A stretch of 9,674 bases of DNA from Planctomycetota bacterium (GCA_021780285.1 JAJXZA010000236.1:1-9674); one strand, 5' to 3'. Counted from the first letter of the stretch, positions 1 to 6,403 are shown. Program-made: numbers and translations. The notes: generated by a model from the sequence alone, not told the origin.

Positions 1-944
1 ACATTGGGGTCGGCATCGCGCTTGAGTTCAACCACCACGCGAACTTCGTGCTCGCGGTCCGACTCATCGCGAACATCTGACACATCCTTTATCTTCTCTT
101 CCTTAACCTGTTCGGCGATAGATTCAATAATCGTCTTTTTAAGCACCTGGTAAGGTATCTGCGATATCACCAACTGCTCTTTGCCGCCCTTGAGTTGCTC
201 GGTATGCACCCGCCCGCGCAGCGTAATGCGCCCGCGACCGGTTTCGTAACCTTCCAAAATGCCGGCCCGCCCGCATATAACGCCCCCGGTCGGAAAGTCC
301 GGCCCTTTGACGATTTTCATCAGCTCTTTGCTGGTGGTTTGCGGCTGCTCAATTATTTTTACGATCGCATCGCAAATTTCACGCAAATTGTGCGGCGGTA
401 AGCTCGTCGCCATGCCCACGGCAATGCCCTGCGACCCGTTTACCAGCAAATTCGGAAACTTGCTCGGCAGCACCGTCGGCTCCGTGCGCTGCTCGTCGTA
501 ACTCGGTATGAAATCTACCGTGTCTTCTTTCAGGTCTTCCATCATCTCGGCGGCCGCCTCGGCCATGCGAGCCTCGGTGTAACGCATCGCAGCCGGCGGG
601 TCGCCATCTATCGAACCGAAGTTACCCTGCTTGTCCACCAGAAGATGGCGCATGTTCCAGCTCTGGCCCATGCGCACCAGTGTGGGGTATATGACCGCTT
701 CACCGTGCGGGTGGTAGTTACCCGACGTGTCGCCGGCGATTTTGGCGCACTTACGGTGCTTGCTGCGCGGCCCAAGCTGCAAATCATTCATCGCCACCAG
801 AATGCGGCGCTGCGATGGCTTAAGCCCATCGCGCACATCGGGCAGGGCACGATCCATAATCGTGCTCATCGCATAGGTAAGGTAGCTTTCGGAAAGTTCG
901 GTTTCAATCTGCAGGTCGTCTATGCGACCGTCCTGTTCCAGCAT
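1..944 (-). CDS. gyrA: DNA gyrase subunit A, N-terminal part (runs off the window)
   Basis: GyrA is the DNA-cleaving subunit of gyrase, which introduces negative supercoils using ATP and works with GyrB. The first 314 codons are visible and cover the winged-helix breakage-reunion region and part of the tower. Recognisable pieces are TYAMSTIMDRALPDVRDGLK (residues 23-42), QRRIL (45-49), NYHPHGE (76-82), QGNFGSIDGD (106-115) and AAMRYTEARM, with R121 and the catalytic Y122. Numbering coincides with E. coli GyrA through this region. The start ATG at 944 follows GGAGGAG by a few bases; an upstream ATG at 955 is out of frame. Residues at the two main quinolone-contact positions are A83 and P87, not the Ser/Asp of E. 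coli. A ParC-type topoisomerase IV subunit is the alternative, since the distinguishing C-terminal domain lies outside the window, but an N-terminus this close to GyrA makes gyrase more likely. Confidence 0.95.
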   Translation of the reverse strand, partial: MLEQDGRIDDLQIETELSESYLTYAMSTIMDRALPDVRDGLKPSQRRILVAMNDLQLGPRSKHRKCAKIAGDTSGNYHPHGEAVIYPTLVRMGQSWNMRHLLVDKQGNFGSIDGDPPAAMRYTEARMAEAAAEMMEDLKEDTVDFIPSYDEQRTEPTVLPSKFPNLLVNGSQGIAVGMATSLPPHNLREICDAIVKIIEQPQTTSKELMKIVKGPDFPTGGVICGRAGILEGYETGRGRITLRGRVHTEQLKGGKEQLVISQIPYQVLKKTIIESIAEQVKEEKIKDVSDVRDESDREHEVRVVVELKRDADPN

Positions 945-1020
945 GGCTCCTCCATGAAACGCATCAAACAGAGTTTTTCCGCGGAGCATGCTCCATGCCC
1001 GCCGCGGATAATTTATTGTA
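945..1020 (-). promoter_or_regulatory. Probable gyrA leader with a -10-like box and GC-rich palindromes
   Basis: On the minus strand a TACAAT hexamer (positions 1015-1020) is one base off the TATAAT consensus and would start a leader of about 65 bases before the gyrA ATG. No convincing -35 hexamer lies 17 bases upstream. The leader contains a perfect 12-bp palindrome, GGAGCATGCTCC (983-994), nested between two CCGCGG sites (979-984 and 1002-1007) that can also pair with each other. These could form a leader hairpin, but nothing shows function. The promoter call is weak. Confidence 0.3.
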
Positions 1021-1086
1021 CCATACACACGCTTTTTTCGCCTGCTGCGGTGGTCGTTTGCAACCCGGCCGCATGCCAGTAAAATC

Positions 1087-1170
1087 TAAGAGTCCGGCCC
1101 GATTAATAACCGGGATTGCGATGGGTCTGAAATGGCCCATATGCGCGGCTGCGGATCGAACCGACTCTTA
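1087..1170 (+). other. Multi-branched inverted-repeat element in the gyrA/STAS gap
   Basis: An outer 8-bp perfect inverted repeat, TAAGAGTC (1087-1094) with GACTCTTA (1163-1170), encloses three smaller stems. These are CCCG/CGGG (1098-1101 with 1111-1114), ATGGGT/GCCCAT with one G-T pair (1121-1126 with 1135-1140), and CGC/GCG (1144-1146 with 1151-1153). GACTC at 1163-1167 can alternatively pair with GAGTC at 1175-1179, so two exclusive folds exist. It is not a tRNA: arm lengths are wrong and there is no T-arm or CCA. It may be a small structured RNA, a dispersed repeat or chance. The rest of the gap (1171-1306) shows only a GCGGGG/CCCCGC repeat (1203-1208 with 1222-1227) and a run of C near 1246-1253. 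Confidence 0.25.
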
Positions 1171-1306
1171 AGATGAGTCTGCGATATCCGACAACAAACG
1201 AGGCGGGGCATTTCGGAGCCACCCCGCAGGGCGGCATGCTTTTTGCCCCCCCCCTCTGCGGCGCGGCTACTCGGCGTAACATCCGCGCCGCGTCATAGTT
1301 TACAAC

Positions 1307-1678
1307 GTGAGGATTCACCCTTTGGGCTTGCCTTTATACATTCAAAACCTTGAAGAATGCACCGTCGTCGAGTTTCAGACGGCTTCACTTACCGACGGCG
1401 CCGAGCTTGAAACCATCGGCCGCACCCTCTACGACCTCATAGATAAAGAAGACCGTCGCCGCATTGTGCTCGACATGGACCGCGTGCAATTTGTTTCAAG
1501 CCAATTTGTCGGCGTTGTGATGGTGCTCCACAAAAAGCTCAGCACCCGGCCCAACGGCTGCCTGGTGCTTTGCAACCTCGGCCCGGCGCTGCGCGAACTG
1601 CTGAAAATCACCCGGCTCGACCGCGTGCTCACCGTAACCAAAACACCGGCCGAAGCCATCAAAAAATGCCGGGGCTAA
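1307..1678 (+). CDS. STAS-domain anti-sigma factor antagonist
   Basis: This 123-residue protein is essentially one STAS domain of the SpoIIAA/RsbV type. Such proteins sequester a partner-switching anti-sigma kinase when unphosphorylated and release it when a conserved serine or threonine is phosphorylated. Visible hallmarks are the first strand (CTVVEF, residues 18-23), the RRRIVLDMDRVQFVSS stretch (50-65) with the phospho-acceptor region at S64-S65 where the family usually has D-S-S/T, the helix GVVMVLHKKL, and the strand GCLVLCNL followed by a terminal helix ending near ITRLDRVL. The longest reading starts at GTG 1307, which has no clear ribosome site. TTG at 1322 has GAGGA a suitable distance upstream and gives a more typical family length, so the true start may be there. 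No anti-sigma kinase or sigma factor is adjacent, so the partner is unknown. Confidence 0.85.
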   Translation: MRIHPLGLPLYIQNLEECTVVEFQTASLTDGAELETIGRTLYDLIDKEDRRRIVLDMDRVQFVSSQFVGVVMVLHKKLSTRPNGCLVLCNLGPALRELLKITRLDRVLTVTKTPAEAIKKCRG

Positions 1679-1694
1679 CGCCACCCAGAAACCT

Positions 1695-1741
1695 GCTGCA
1701 TCGCCGCGTTTGAACAAATGTTCCGCAGCAACCTTTTTTTT
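1695..1741 (+). terminator. Possible intrinsic terminator after the STAS gene
   Basis: GCTGC (1695-1699) can pair with GCAGC (1725-1729), with an inner GAAC/GTTC stem around an AAAT loop. An asymmetric bulge of about 12 bases weakens the fold. Eight T residues follow at 1734-1741. The T-run and the position just downstream of the stop codon support termination; the imperfect stem keeps the call tentative. Confidence 0.4.
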
Positions 1742-1793
1742 CGCGGCTGAAGCTTAAAGCTTAGAGTCCCTCAATAAATAAGGAAATTACCCA

Positions 1794-2384
1794 ATGGCTT
1801 ACAACTGGCAAAACGCTTATGAACAAGCCCTGCCTTATCAGGAGTTTCTCCAAAAATACGCAACCCACGAACATCAACGCCGCTGGCAAGGCGTCTACGA
1901 GCAGGTCGTGCTTACTGCCGAACAAAAAGCCCTGCTTTCCGGCTTTGTCCGAAAAATGCATGTGCTGTGCCTCGCCGGGCCATGGTGCGGCGATTGCGTC
2001 AATGCCTGCCCTATTTTTCAGCGAATTGCCGAGGCCTCACCCGCTATTTCTCTGCGGTTTATTAATCGCCCGCAGCAATTCGACCCACAGGCGCCCGATC
2101 TTCAAACAGCCGTCGCGAATGAACTTATGATTTGCGGCGGGCCGCGCGTGCCCGTGCTCGTTTTTATCTCCGAAGACTGGTTTGAATGTGAACGCTTCGG
2201 CGAACGCACCCTGGCAACCTATCGCCACAAAGTCGCATCGCTAAGCGGCGCAAGCTGCCCCACCGGCCTGTTTGCGCCGCCCACCGACCTGCTCGCCGCC
2301 AATATCGCCGAATGGCTGGGGCATTTTGAACGCATCCAACTTATGCTGCTTACCAGCCCGCGACTTATGCACCTGCATCGCTGA
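1794..2384 (+). CDS. Thioredoxin-like family protein (WCGDC centre)
   Basis: The 196-residue protein has no signal peptide or membrane segment and should be cytoplasmic. A helical N-terminal section (residues about 5-55) leads to a strand and the redox motif GPWCGDC with C65 and C68, in the CxxC position of the thioredoxin fold. A second strand (ISLRFINRP) and the cis-proline-like segment RVPVLVFISED (P120) follow. This arrangement matches the Thioredoxin_9-type family of small stand-alone redoxins, whose substrates are mostly unknown; thiol-disulfide exchange is inferred from the fold and the paired cysteines. The ATG at 1794 is preceded by AAGGAAA. The mutase gene starts 39 bases after its stop and has its own ribosome site, so the two could share a transcript. 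A specific physiological role cannot be assigned. Confidence 0.85.
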   Translation: MAYNWQNAYEQALPYQEFLQKYATHEHQRRWQGVYEQVVLTAEQKALLSGFVRKMHVLCLAGPWCGDCVNACPIFQRIAEASPAISLRFINRPQQFDPQAPDLQTAVANELMICGGPRVPVLVFISEDWFECERFGERTLATYRHKVASLSGASCPTGLFAPPTDLLAANIAEWLGHFERIQLMLLTSPRLMHLHR

Positions 2385-2423
2385 CGGCAACACCGTAAGA
2401 CTTTCATTCAACGAAGGAACATC

Positions 2424-3785
2424 ATGGCCGAACTTATAGTAAGCGTCTCAGGAGTACGCGGAATTATCGGCGAAACCCTCACGCCCGAAATAGCCCTGCG
2501 CTTCGGCCAGGCCCTGGGATATTTTTTGCGCCAAAACGCCGCCTCCGCTCCCGTAAACGTCGCACTCGGCCGCGATTCGCGCATCAGCGGCCCCATGCTG
2601 GCCGGTGCCATGGCCGCAGGGTTGCTTTCCACCGGTGTAAACGTAACCGAGCTTGGCATTGCCACCACACCCACCATTGCACTTATGGGCCGCTTCTTAA
2701 AGGCCCAGGCGGCGGTGGTTATTACCGCATCACATAACCCCGGCCAATACAACGGCATTAAGTTTTTGCGGCACGATGGCATTGCCATGCCGGCCGAGGC
2801 CATTGCGCAGCTCCATCAGCTTTTCCAAACTGAGCCTTTTGCCTGCCAAAGCGTAGAGAACCTCGGCCTGCTCACCACCGACAGCCGCTCGCATGCGCAC
2901 CATGTCCAAACCGTGCTCGCACATATAGATGCCAAACCCATCGCCGCCAACCGCTACAAGGTGGTGCTTGACAGCATTAACGGCGCCGGCTGCATTGCCT
3001 CACCCATGCTTTTGGGCAAGCTCGGTGCGGAACTCATCCATATCAATGCCTCGGCCGATGGCCGCTTTGCCCACACGCCCGAGCCAACCAAAGACAATCT
3101 CACCGGCCTGTGCCACGAAGTAAAAGCCCGCCGCGCCCATGTCGGCTTCGCACAAGACCCCGATGCCGACCGCCTCGCCATTGTAGATGAACATGGCTCC
3201 TACATCGGCGAAGAATACACGCTGGCTTTGGCAACGCTTGCCCGGCTTAGCGTAAAACCAGGCGCTGTGGTGGCCAACTTATCAACCTCGCGCCTGGTGG
3301 ATGATATTGCCGCCCGCCACAATTGCCGCGTGCTGCGCACCCCGGTCGGCGAGGCCAACGTCGCCGCCCGCATGATGGCCGAAAACGCGGTCATCGGCGG
3401 CGAAGGCAACGGCGGCGTGATAGATTTGCGCATCGGCCCCGTACGCGATTCGCTGCTGGGCATGGCATTAATTTTAGACCTGCTCGCCCGAACCAACAAA
3501 ACCGTCAGCCAGCTTGTGGCCGATTTACCCCGCTATGCCATGATCAAAGAAAAATTCACCTGCACCCGTGCCCAGGCCGATGCCCTGGTCGCACGGGCCA
3601 AAACCGCATTTTCTGATGGCAAGGTAGATACCCAGGATGGCGCACGTATAGATTGGCCCCAAGGTTGGGTGCATGTGCGGCCAAGCAACACCGAACCCAT
3701 CGCCCGCATCATCGCCGAAAGCACCGATGAAGCCACCGCCCGCGAACTCATCGCCCGCGTCGAGCGCCTGCGCAGCGACACATGA
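2424..3785 (+). CDS. glmM: Phosphoglucosamine mutase / phosphomannomutase family enzyme (archaeal-type GlmM-like)
   Basis: Alpha-D-phosphohexomutases move a phosphate between C6 and C1 of a sugar through a phosphoserine; GlmM makes glucosamine-1-phosphate on the route to UDP-GlcNAc for cell envelope sugars. All four domain signatures are visible in 453 residues: the SVSGVRGIIGE start (residues 7-17), the catalytic loop TASHNP with phospho-acceptor S103, the magnesium loop DPDADR (D245, D247, D249), the sugar-recognition loop GGEGNGGVI (E327), and the phosphate-binding loop RPSNTEP (419-425). The length is normal. The GEGNGG loop and the SVSG opening look more like the archaeal-type GlmM/PMM group than E. 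coli GlmM, so the substrate could be glucosamine-6-phosphate, mannose-6-phosphate or glucose-6-phosphate. The ATG at 2424 follows GAAGGA by a good distance. The mutase family assignment is firm; the symbol is less certain. Confidence 0.88.
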   Translation: MAELIVSVSGVRGIIGETLTPEIALRFGQALGYFLRQNAASAPVNVALGRDSRISGPMLAGAMAAGLLSTGVNVTELGIATTPTIALMGRFLKAQAAVVITASHNPGQYNGIKFLRHDGIAMPAEAIAQLHQLFQTEPFACQSVENLGLLTTDSRSHAHHVQTVLAHIDAKPIAANRYKVVLDSINGAGCIASPMLLGKLGAELIHINASADGRFAHTPEPTKDNLTGLCHEVKARRAHVGFAQDPDADRLAIVDEHGSYIGEEYTLALATLARLSVKPGAVVANLSTSRLVDDIAARHNCRVLRTPVGEANVAARMMAENAVIGGEGNGGVIDLRIGPVRDSLLGMALILDLLARTNKTVSQLVADLPRYAMIKEKFTCTRAQADALVARAKTAFSDGKVDTQDGARIDWPQGWVHVRPSNTEPIARIIAESTDEATARELIARVERLRSDT

Positions 3786-4135
3786 ATCAAAAACAGCTTA
3801 ACACATGCCGCATCACAAACCGGCAACATTTTGTCTTTTAACAGAGCCGCGCCACCAGATAAACCAGACTTCCCCCACCGGCAGCGCAGCGCCATGAAGT
3901 AAATCAGAGAACTCCGAGGCCTCAGAGAAACAATCCCCAAACCAAATTAAAAATAAAAAATCGCAGCGCCTCCGTAACGCCTGTCTCGAAATTGTTTTAT
4001 AGCCAGTCGCATTCGGAATTGCAGTGAACCCCGTCATCGTCTCCGCTCGCCAACCACCGCGCAGCGCCATGCTCTACTGCTCAACTCTCTACTGCTCACC
4101 TGCGCTCGCGGCCCAAAGGCCGCGCCGCGAGGTCA
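3786..4135. other. Gene-free gap downstream of the mutase
   Basis: No credible gene or strong mutase terminator was found in these 350 bases. It holds an imperfect palindrome around CTCCGAGGCCTCAGAG (about 3911-3926), a short tandem duplication of TCTACTGCTCA (around 4074-4098) and a GC-rich hairpin near 4105-4131 annotated separately. It may be an old intergenic region already degraded at the edge of the accessory block. Confidence 0.5.
4105..4131. repeat. GC-rich hairpin with two alternative pairings (REP-like)
   Basis: CGCGGCC (4107-4113) pairs with GGCCGCG (4118-4124) around a CAAA loop, and CTCGCGGC (4105-4112) pairs equally well with GCCGCGAG (4124-4131). A related hairpin, GCGGCC with GGCCGC around CGCA, lies at 9414-9429; the two share GCGGCCC..AGGCCGCG. 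No U-tract follows on either strand, so it is a poor terminator. It may be a dispersed palindromic repeat. Confidence 0.45.
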
Positions 4136-4369
4136 TTATTTTTGCGCCAGCAGCTTGTTCACCTCAACCTCAAGCGCATCGCCCTGTTCATACCCCTGCG
4201 ACACACGGCGCACAATGCCCTGCCGGTCAATCACAAACTGCGTCGGAATTGCATCAATGCCATACTTTGCGGCCACCGCACTCCAACCCGGATGAGCCAC
4301 ATCAAAAAGCTGCGGCCACGGCATGGTTTTCTCATGCGATTTGAGATACGCCGTCAGCGCCGGGGTTCT
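4136..4369 (-). pseudogene. 5'-truncated TlpA/ResA-like thiol-disulfide redoxin
   Basis: Only the C-terminal 77 or so residues of a TlpA-like protein remain. The open frame begins just after an in-frame TGA near 4369-4371 and reads ALTAYLKSHEKTMPWPQLFD, then GWSAVAAKYGIDAIPTQFVID and GIVRR. The pattern of an xLxxYLK helix, a PWPQ-F-D segment, and YGIDAIPT with the cis-proline before the FVIDRQG strand is characteristic of the family's second half. The first half, with the signal or lipoprotein peptide and the WCxxC active site, is absent. I found no continuation in the other minus-strand frames up to about 4460. A short product from the ATG at 4324 would lack the redox centre. The break may mark the edge of inserted DNA. 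Confidence 0.7.
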
Positions 4370-4544
4370 TCACCATGTTGGCCGGTATGCCCGGTGCGGC
4401 AACAGAGATATGTTTCTGTCACGCGCGGCAAAAGGCGCTGCGGTATGATGCCGCGCTGGCTTGCTGCGGCCTGCACGCCAAGAACAGCAATTTGCAAAAA
4501 CCCAATATTTACCGGGCAATGCGGGTACATGCGGGAGCGTACAT

Positions 4545-4751
4545 ATGGCGGTACTGGGCGGTGAGGGACTCGAACCTAAGGCAAAAACCCTAACAAAAGC
4601 ACATATTTCAGAATTGAGCGCTGCAAAATGCGCTGCAACCGCCAAAAACGACAAAGAGGCTGCTTGTCTGCTTTCGCTGATACAGAACTGGGCTAAGATG
4701 CCGCCAAACATTAAGGCTGCAATCATGGCTTTGGTCGGTAACGGTTGGTAA
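4545..4751 (+). CDS. Small ORF reading through a tRNA 3'-end remnant
   Basis: A 68-residue frame starts at ATG 4545, seven bases after GGGAG. Its first residues, MAVLGGEGLEPK, are encoded by the reverse complement of a tRNA 3' end (GGEGLEP is the usual translation of such DNA). The rest is lysine/alanine-rich and ends in LIQNWAKMPPNIKAAIMALV, which could form an amphipathic helix. From memory, similar short proteins with a W-x-x-[LM]-P-x-x-[IV]-[KR]-A-x-I-x-A-[LM]-V ending occur beside integrated elements in planctomycetes; this was not checked. The tRNA-derived front suggests it was created by integration. Function is unknown and expression is not shown; it might also be a fossil tail of a longer gene. 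Confidence 0.4.
   Translation: MAVLGGEGLEPKAKTLTKAHISELSAAKCAATAKNDKEAACLLSLIQNWAKMPPNIKAAIMALVGNGW
4555..4576 (-). other. tRNA 3'-end fragment, probable attachment site (att) remnant
   Basis: Read on the minus strand, this holds GGTTCGAGTCCCTC followed by ACCGCCC and A. That is the T-loop, the 3' side of the T-stem, the 3' acceptor strand and the discriminator base of a tRNA whose 5' acceptor would be GGGCGGT. The 5' side of the T-stem is already mismatched beyond two pairs and the rest of the tRNA is missing, so it is not a functional tRNA. Many tyrosine integrases recombine within tRNA 3' ends and leave such a copy at one edge of the element. A tyrosine integrase fragment lies 2.7 kb away. 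The partner site and the intact tRNA are not in the window. Confidence 0.6.
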
Positions 4752-4758
4752 TGGCTAT

Positions 4759-4787
4759 AAAAAACCGCCAGTGGTTAATGCTGGCGG
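4759..4787 (-). terminator. Intrinsic terminator of the 4820-5422 gene
   Basis: On the minus strand, CCGCCAG (complement of 4781-4787) pairs perfectly with CTGGCGG (complement of 4765-4771) around a nine-base loop, and six U residues follow (A-run 4759-4764). The stem starts 33 bases past the stop codon of the minus-strand gene. Confidence 0.8.
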
Positions 4788-4819
4788 GATATGGCCGGAT
4801 TGTGGGTTATTTGGGTCGG

Positions 4820-5422
4820 TTAGCTGGGGCGAACAATGACGCCGCTAACTGGAATGTTGGGAGTTGGATGCGCACCTTCCAGCACCTCTTCTGATGTCAA
4901 AAAATCTAGTCGAACTGTGAGACGTCTTGCATTTGGGTTGCCGTTTATATGTTCTCCTGCATTTTGCCAAAGATTGTCGCAACCAGTTAAGTTTAAAGAT
5001 AACGAGTTTGCTTCAAATAGTTGCATAGCGTCCGCTAAATTGCCTTTTCTAAAACCTTGTCTCTGCGGCCCCTGAAGTCGAGCAACCGGATGATTTTCTA
5101 TAAACCACATGACCCCATTGTTTTGCCTACGACACACCGCAAGAGTTTGCACCCATCGCGGGTTCACATTGTTTTCTCTACGTCCATCAGAAAATAAAGG
5201 CACGACAATATAGCCATGTTCAGCCATTGTCTCTGCTAGCTGCTCGCTGTTGTCCGCTACAACATCAATAGAGAATTGAGCGCCGCCTCCTTGGTGTATT
5301 CTCGCTTTGCACCTTTCCCCCATTGGCAAGCTAAGAAATACAAACCGCCCCGGATCGTTTGGGTGCGCTTCCCTGATATCAAAACCAATAGCCTGCTGTG
5401 TTACGTCAATCACTTGGCACAT
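4820..5422 (-). CDS. Hypothetical protein, 200 residues
   Basis: I do not recognise this protein. It starts MCQVIDV at ATG 5422, eight bases after GAAGG; a TTG at 5437 would add five residues but has no better site. It has no signal peptide or membrane segment, so it is probably cytoplasmic. The composition is asparagine-, glutamine- and arginine-rich with several alternating hydrophobic stretches (RFVFLSLPMG, YIVVPLF, GVMWFIENH, RRLTVRLDF, VSGVIVRP), which suggests a largely beta protein. A central RRQNNG segment is notable. No nuclease, kinase or helix-turn-helix motif is visible. It is a self-contained unit with a candidate promoter and a good terminator, lying next to the tRNA remnant, which fits island cargo. 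Confidence 0.7.
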   Translation of the reverse strand: MCQVIDVTQQAIGFDIREAHPNDPGRFVFLSLPMGERCKARIHQGGGAQFSIDVVADNSEQLAETMAEHGYIVVPLFSDGRRENNVNPRWVQTLAVCRRQNNGVMWFIENHPVARLQGPQRQGFRKGNLADAMQLFEANSLSLNLTGCDNLWQNAGEHINGNPNARRLTVRLDFLTSEEVLEGAHPTPNIPVSGVIVRPS

Positions 5423-5460
5423 ATTCCATACCTTCAAAAGTGTCCAATAACCGAGCCGGC

Positions 5461-5489
5461 ATTATCCCCCACCGCAACATTAAAAGCAA
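5461..5489 (-). promoter_or_regulatory. Candidate sigma-70-type promoter for the 4820-5422 gene
   Basis: On the minus strand, TTGCTT (complement of 5484-5489) and GATAAT (complement of 5461-5466) are separated by exactly 17 bases. The -10 box matches five of six consensus bases; the -35 box matches only three. Transcription would begin near 5454, ahead of the ribosome site at 5431-5435. The -35 overlaps the U-tract of the upstream terminator. Confidence 0.45.
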
Positions 5490-5511
5490 AAAAGCCAACC
5501 CTAAGGCTGGC
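5488..5511 (-). terminator. Minus-strand intrinsic terminator upstream of the 4820-5422 gene
   Basis: GCCAGCC and GGUUGGC in the minus-strand RNA form a seven-pair stem (one U-G pair) with a four-base loop, followed by six U residues (A-run 5488-5493). The mismatch that would exist in a plus-strand RNA becomes a wobble pair in the minus-strand RNA, which supports this orientation. No convincing minus-strand gene ends just before it, so it may insulate the downstream promoter or be a relic. Confidence 0.55.
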
Positions 5512-5556
5512 GGCTATAGACTGGCAACCCAAGCTGTGCTAAGCTATATACCTCTC

Positions 5557-5597
5557 AAAAAGCTGCCCGGCATGGCCCACGAAGCATCGCCGGGCAG
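5557..5597 (-). terminator. Second minus-strand terminator-like hairpin
   Basis: CTGCCCGGC (5563-5571) and GCCGGGCAG (5589-5597) form a nine-pair perfect stem with a 17-base loop. On the minus strand it is followed by GCUUUUU (A-run 5557-5561). It lies in tandem with the hairpin at 5488-5511. On the plus strand it overlaps the proposed start of the 5572-5826 reading frame. Confidence 0.5.
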
Positions 5598-5826
5598 TCC
5601 TATTTTATGGCTGGGCTTGGCTGTGGATTACCTTCGCGTGTTGATGCTGAAAGTGATGCAGCGGGGCCATTGGCCGCGATCTGCGTTGGTGTGTTTGTGT
5701 TTGATTTTAAGCGGCTTGCTGGGCTTGGCGTTGATATACGTTGGTGAATCGCGGGGGTCATTGATTACCCCGCTTTGCGGCTTGGTTGTCATTTTGGGCG
5801 CTGCTTGGGCTGCCTTCTGGCTTTGA
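5572..5826 (+). CDS. Possible small two-helix membrane protein
   Basis: The frame encodes 84 residues with two strongly hydrophobic stretches: SALVCLCLILSGLLGLALIY (about residues 40-59) and, at the very end, LITPLCGLVVILGAAWAAFWL. Basic residues (KVMQRGHWPR) precede the first, so a hairpin across the membrane is plausible. Holin-like proteins have this size and shape, but nothing else supports that role. No ribosome site is visible before ATG 5572, which lies inside a hairpin; a start at an internal Met (around residues 28-32) is possible. Coding status is uncertain. The 190 bases after its stop (5827-6018) show no gene. Confidence 0.3.
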   Translation: MAHEASPGSPILWLGLAVDYLRVLMLKVMQRGHWPRSALVCLCLILSGLLGLALIYVGESRGSLITPLCGLVVILGAAWAAFWL

Positions 5827-6050
5827 CGGAAGATAAGAAAACCACCGCGATTGATCCTGGGGCAACTGGTGCGTTTCTAGGGGCATTAGGTGCGGTAGAC
5901 CTCTCTGTAAAGGTCAAAAAGTTTTCCGGCGGATTTTGGCCTTACCGCATCGTCATCTAGCACATTTTTTTGCGGAAAATCGGCCAGCTTGGAAATGGCT
6001 TTCACCGCACCGCGTTGTGGTATCGAAAACCCCATTTTTGGGTAGTGCTA

Positions 6051-6098
6051 CGTATCGTTATTCGTTATTCCTTAGGTTTTGATGAGTTTCGATACGGA
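6051..6098 (+). repeat. 48-bp direct repeat, copy 1
   Basis: It is identical to 6404-6451 at 47 of 48 positions; the difference is T at 6083 versus A at 6436. The copy begins CGTATCGTTATTCG and ends TTTCGATACGGA, so its own ends are inverted (CGTATCG/CGATACG). Its first seven bases overlap the left 39-bp terminal inverted repeat. Confidence 0.9.
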
Positions 6099-6294
6099 TA
6101 CACGATACCGGCTCCAAAAGATTGCGTGGCCACCCACTATATTAAGACTTCCCCGTTTAGTGGTGTGTTCGGAATATTCCGGAAAGGAAAGGTTTTGTAG
6201 GACTAAGGTACACCTCAAGAATGGTATCAATAATCGGGGGTAGGGATAGATACTCATACCCGCGCCGTCCAAACTTGCTTGCCTCGCGTTTTTT

Positions 6295-6340
6295 ATAAAA
6301 AGAAGCCCCACCGGCGGCTATCCAAGGCTACCGGCAGGGC
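6295..6340 (-). terminator. Minus-strand intrinsic terminator inside the repeat segment
   Basis: In minus-strand RNA, GCCCUGCCGG pairs with CCGGUGGGGC over ten positions with two G-U pairs (6331-6340 with 6305-6314), then CUUCUUUUUAU follows. The two wobble pairs would be mismatches in a plus-strand RNA, so the hairpin fits minus-strand transcription. It lies 115 bases beyond the stop of the 6455-6844 frame. Confidence 0.5.
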
Positions 6341-6403
6341 GGGCAAAATCTCATAATTCAGCCTTCTTGATGGTGCGCGGTTTTTGGCCCGTATCGTCGT
6401 ATC

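Noticed and set aside
645..1082. Open reading frame of 145 codons on the plus strand
   Set aside because: It is antisense to gyrA over most of its length, where the minus-strand frame gives an unmistakable GyrA sequence.
1087..1170. Cloverleaf-like fold considered as a tRNA gene
   Set aside because: The arms have wrong lengths, there is no T-loop at the correct place, no CCA, and no seven-base anticodon loop.
5398..5571. Upstream extension of the small membrane protein frame
   Set aside because: It would run through a promoter and two terminator-like hairpins on the opposite strand, and its residues show no pattern.
6072..6311. Minus-strand frame of 79 codons inside the repeat segment
   Set aside because: It crosses the terminator-like hairpin region at its start and includes direct-repeat sequence; no ribosome site or motif supports it.
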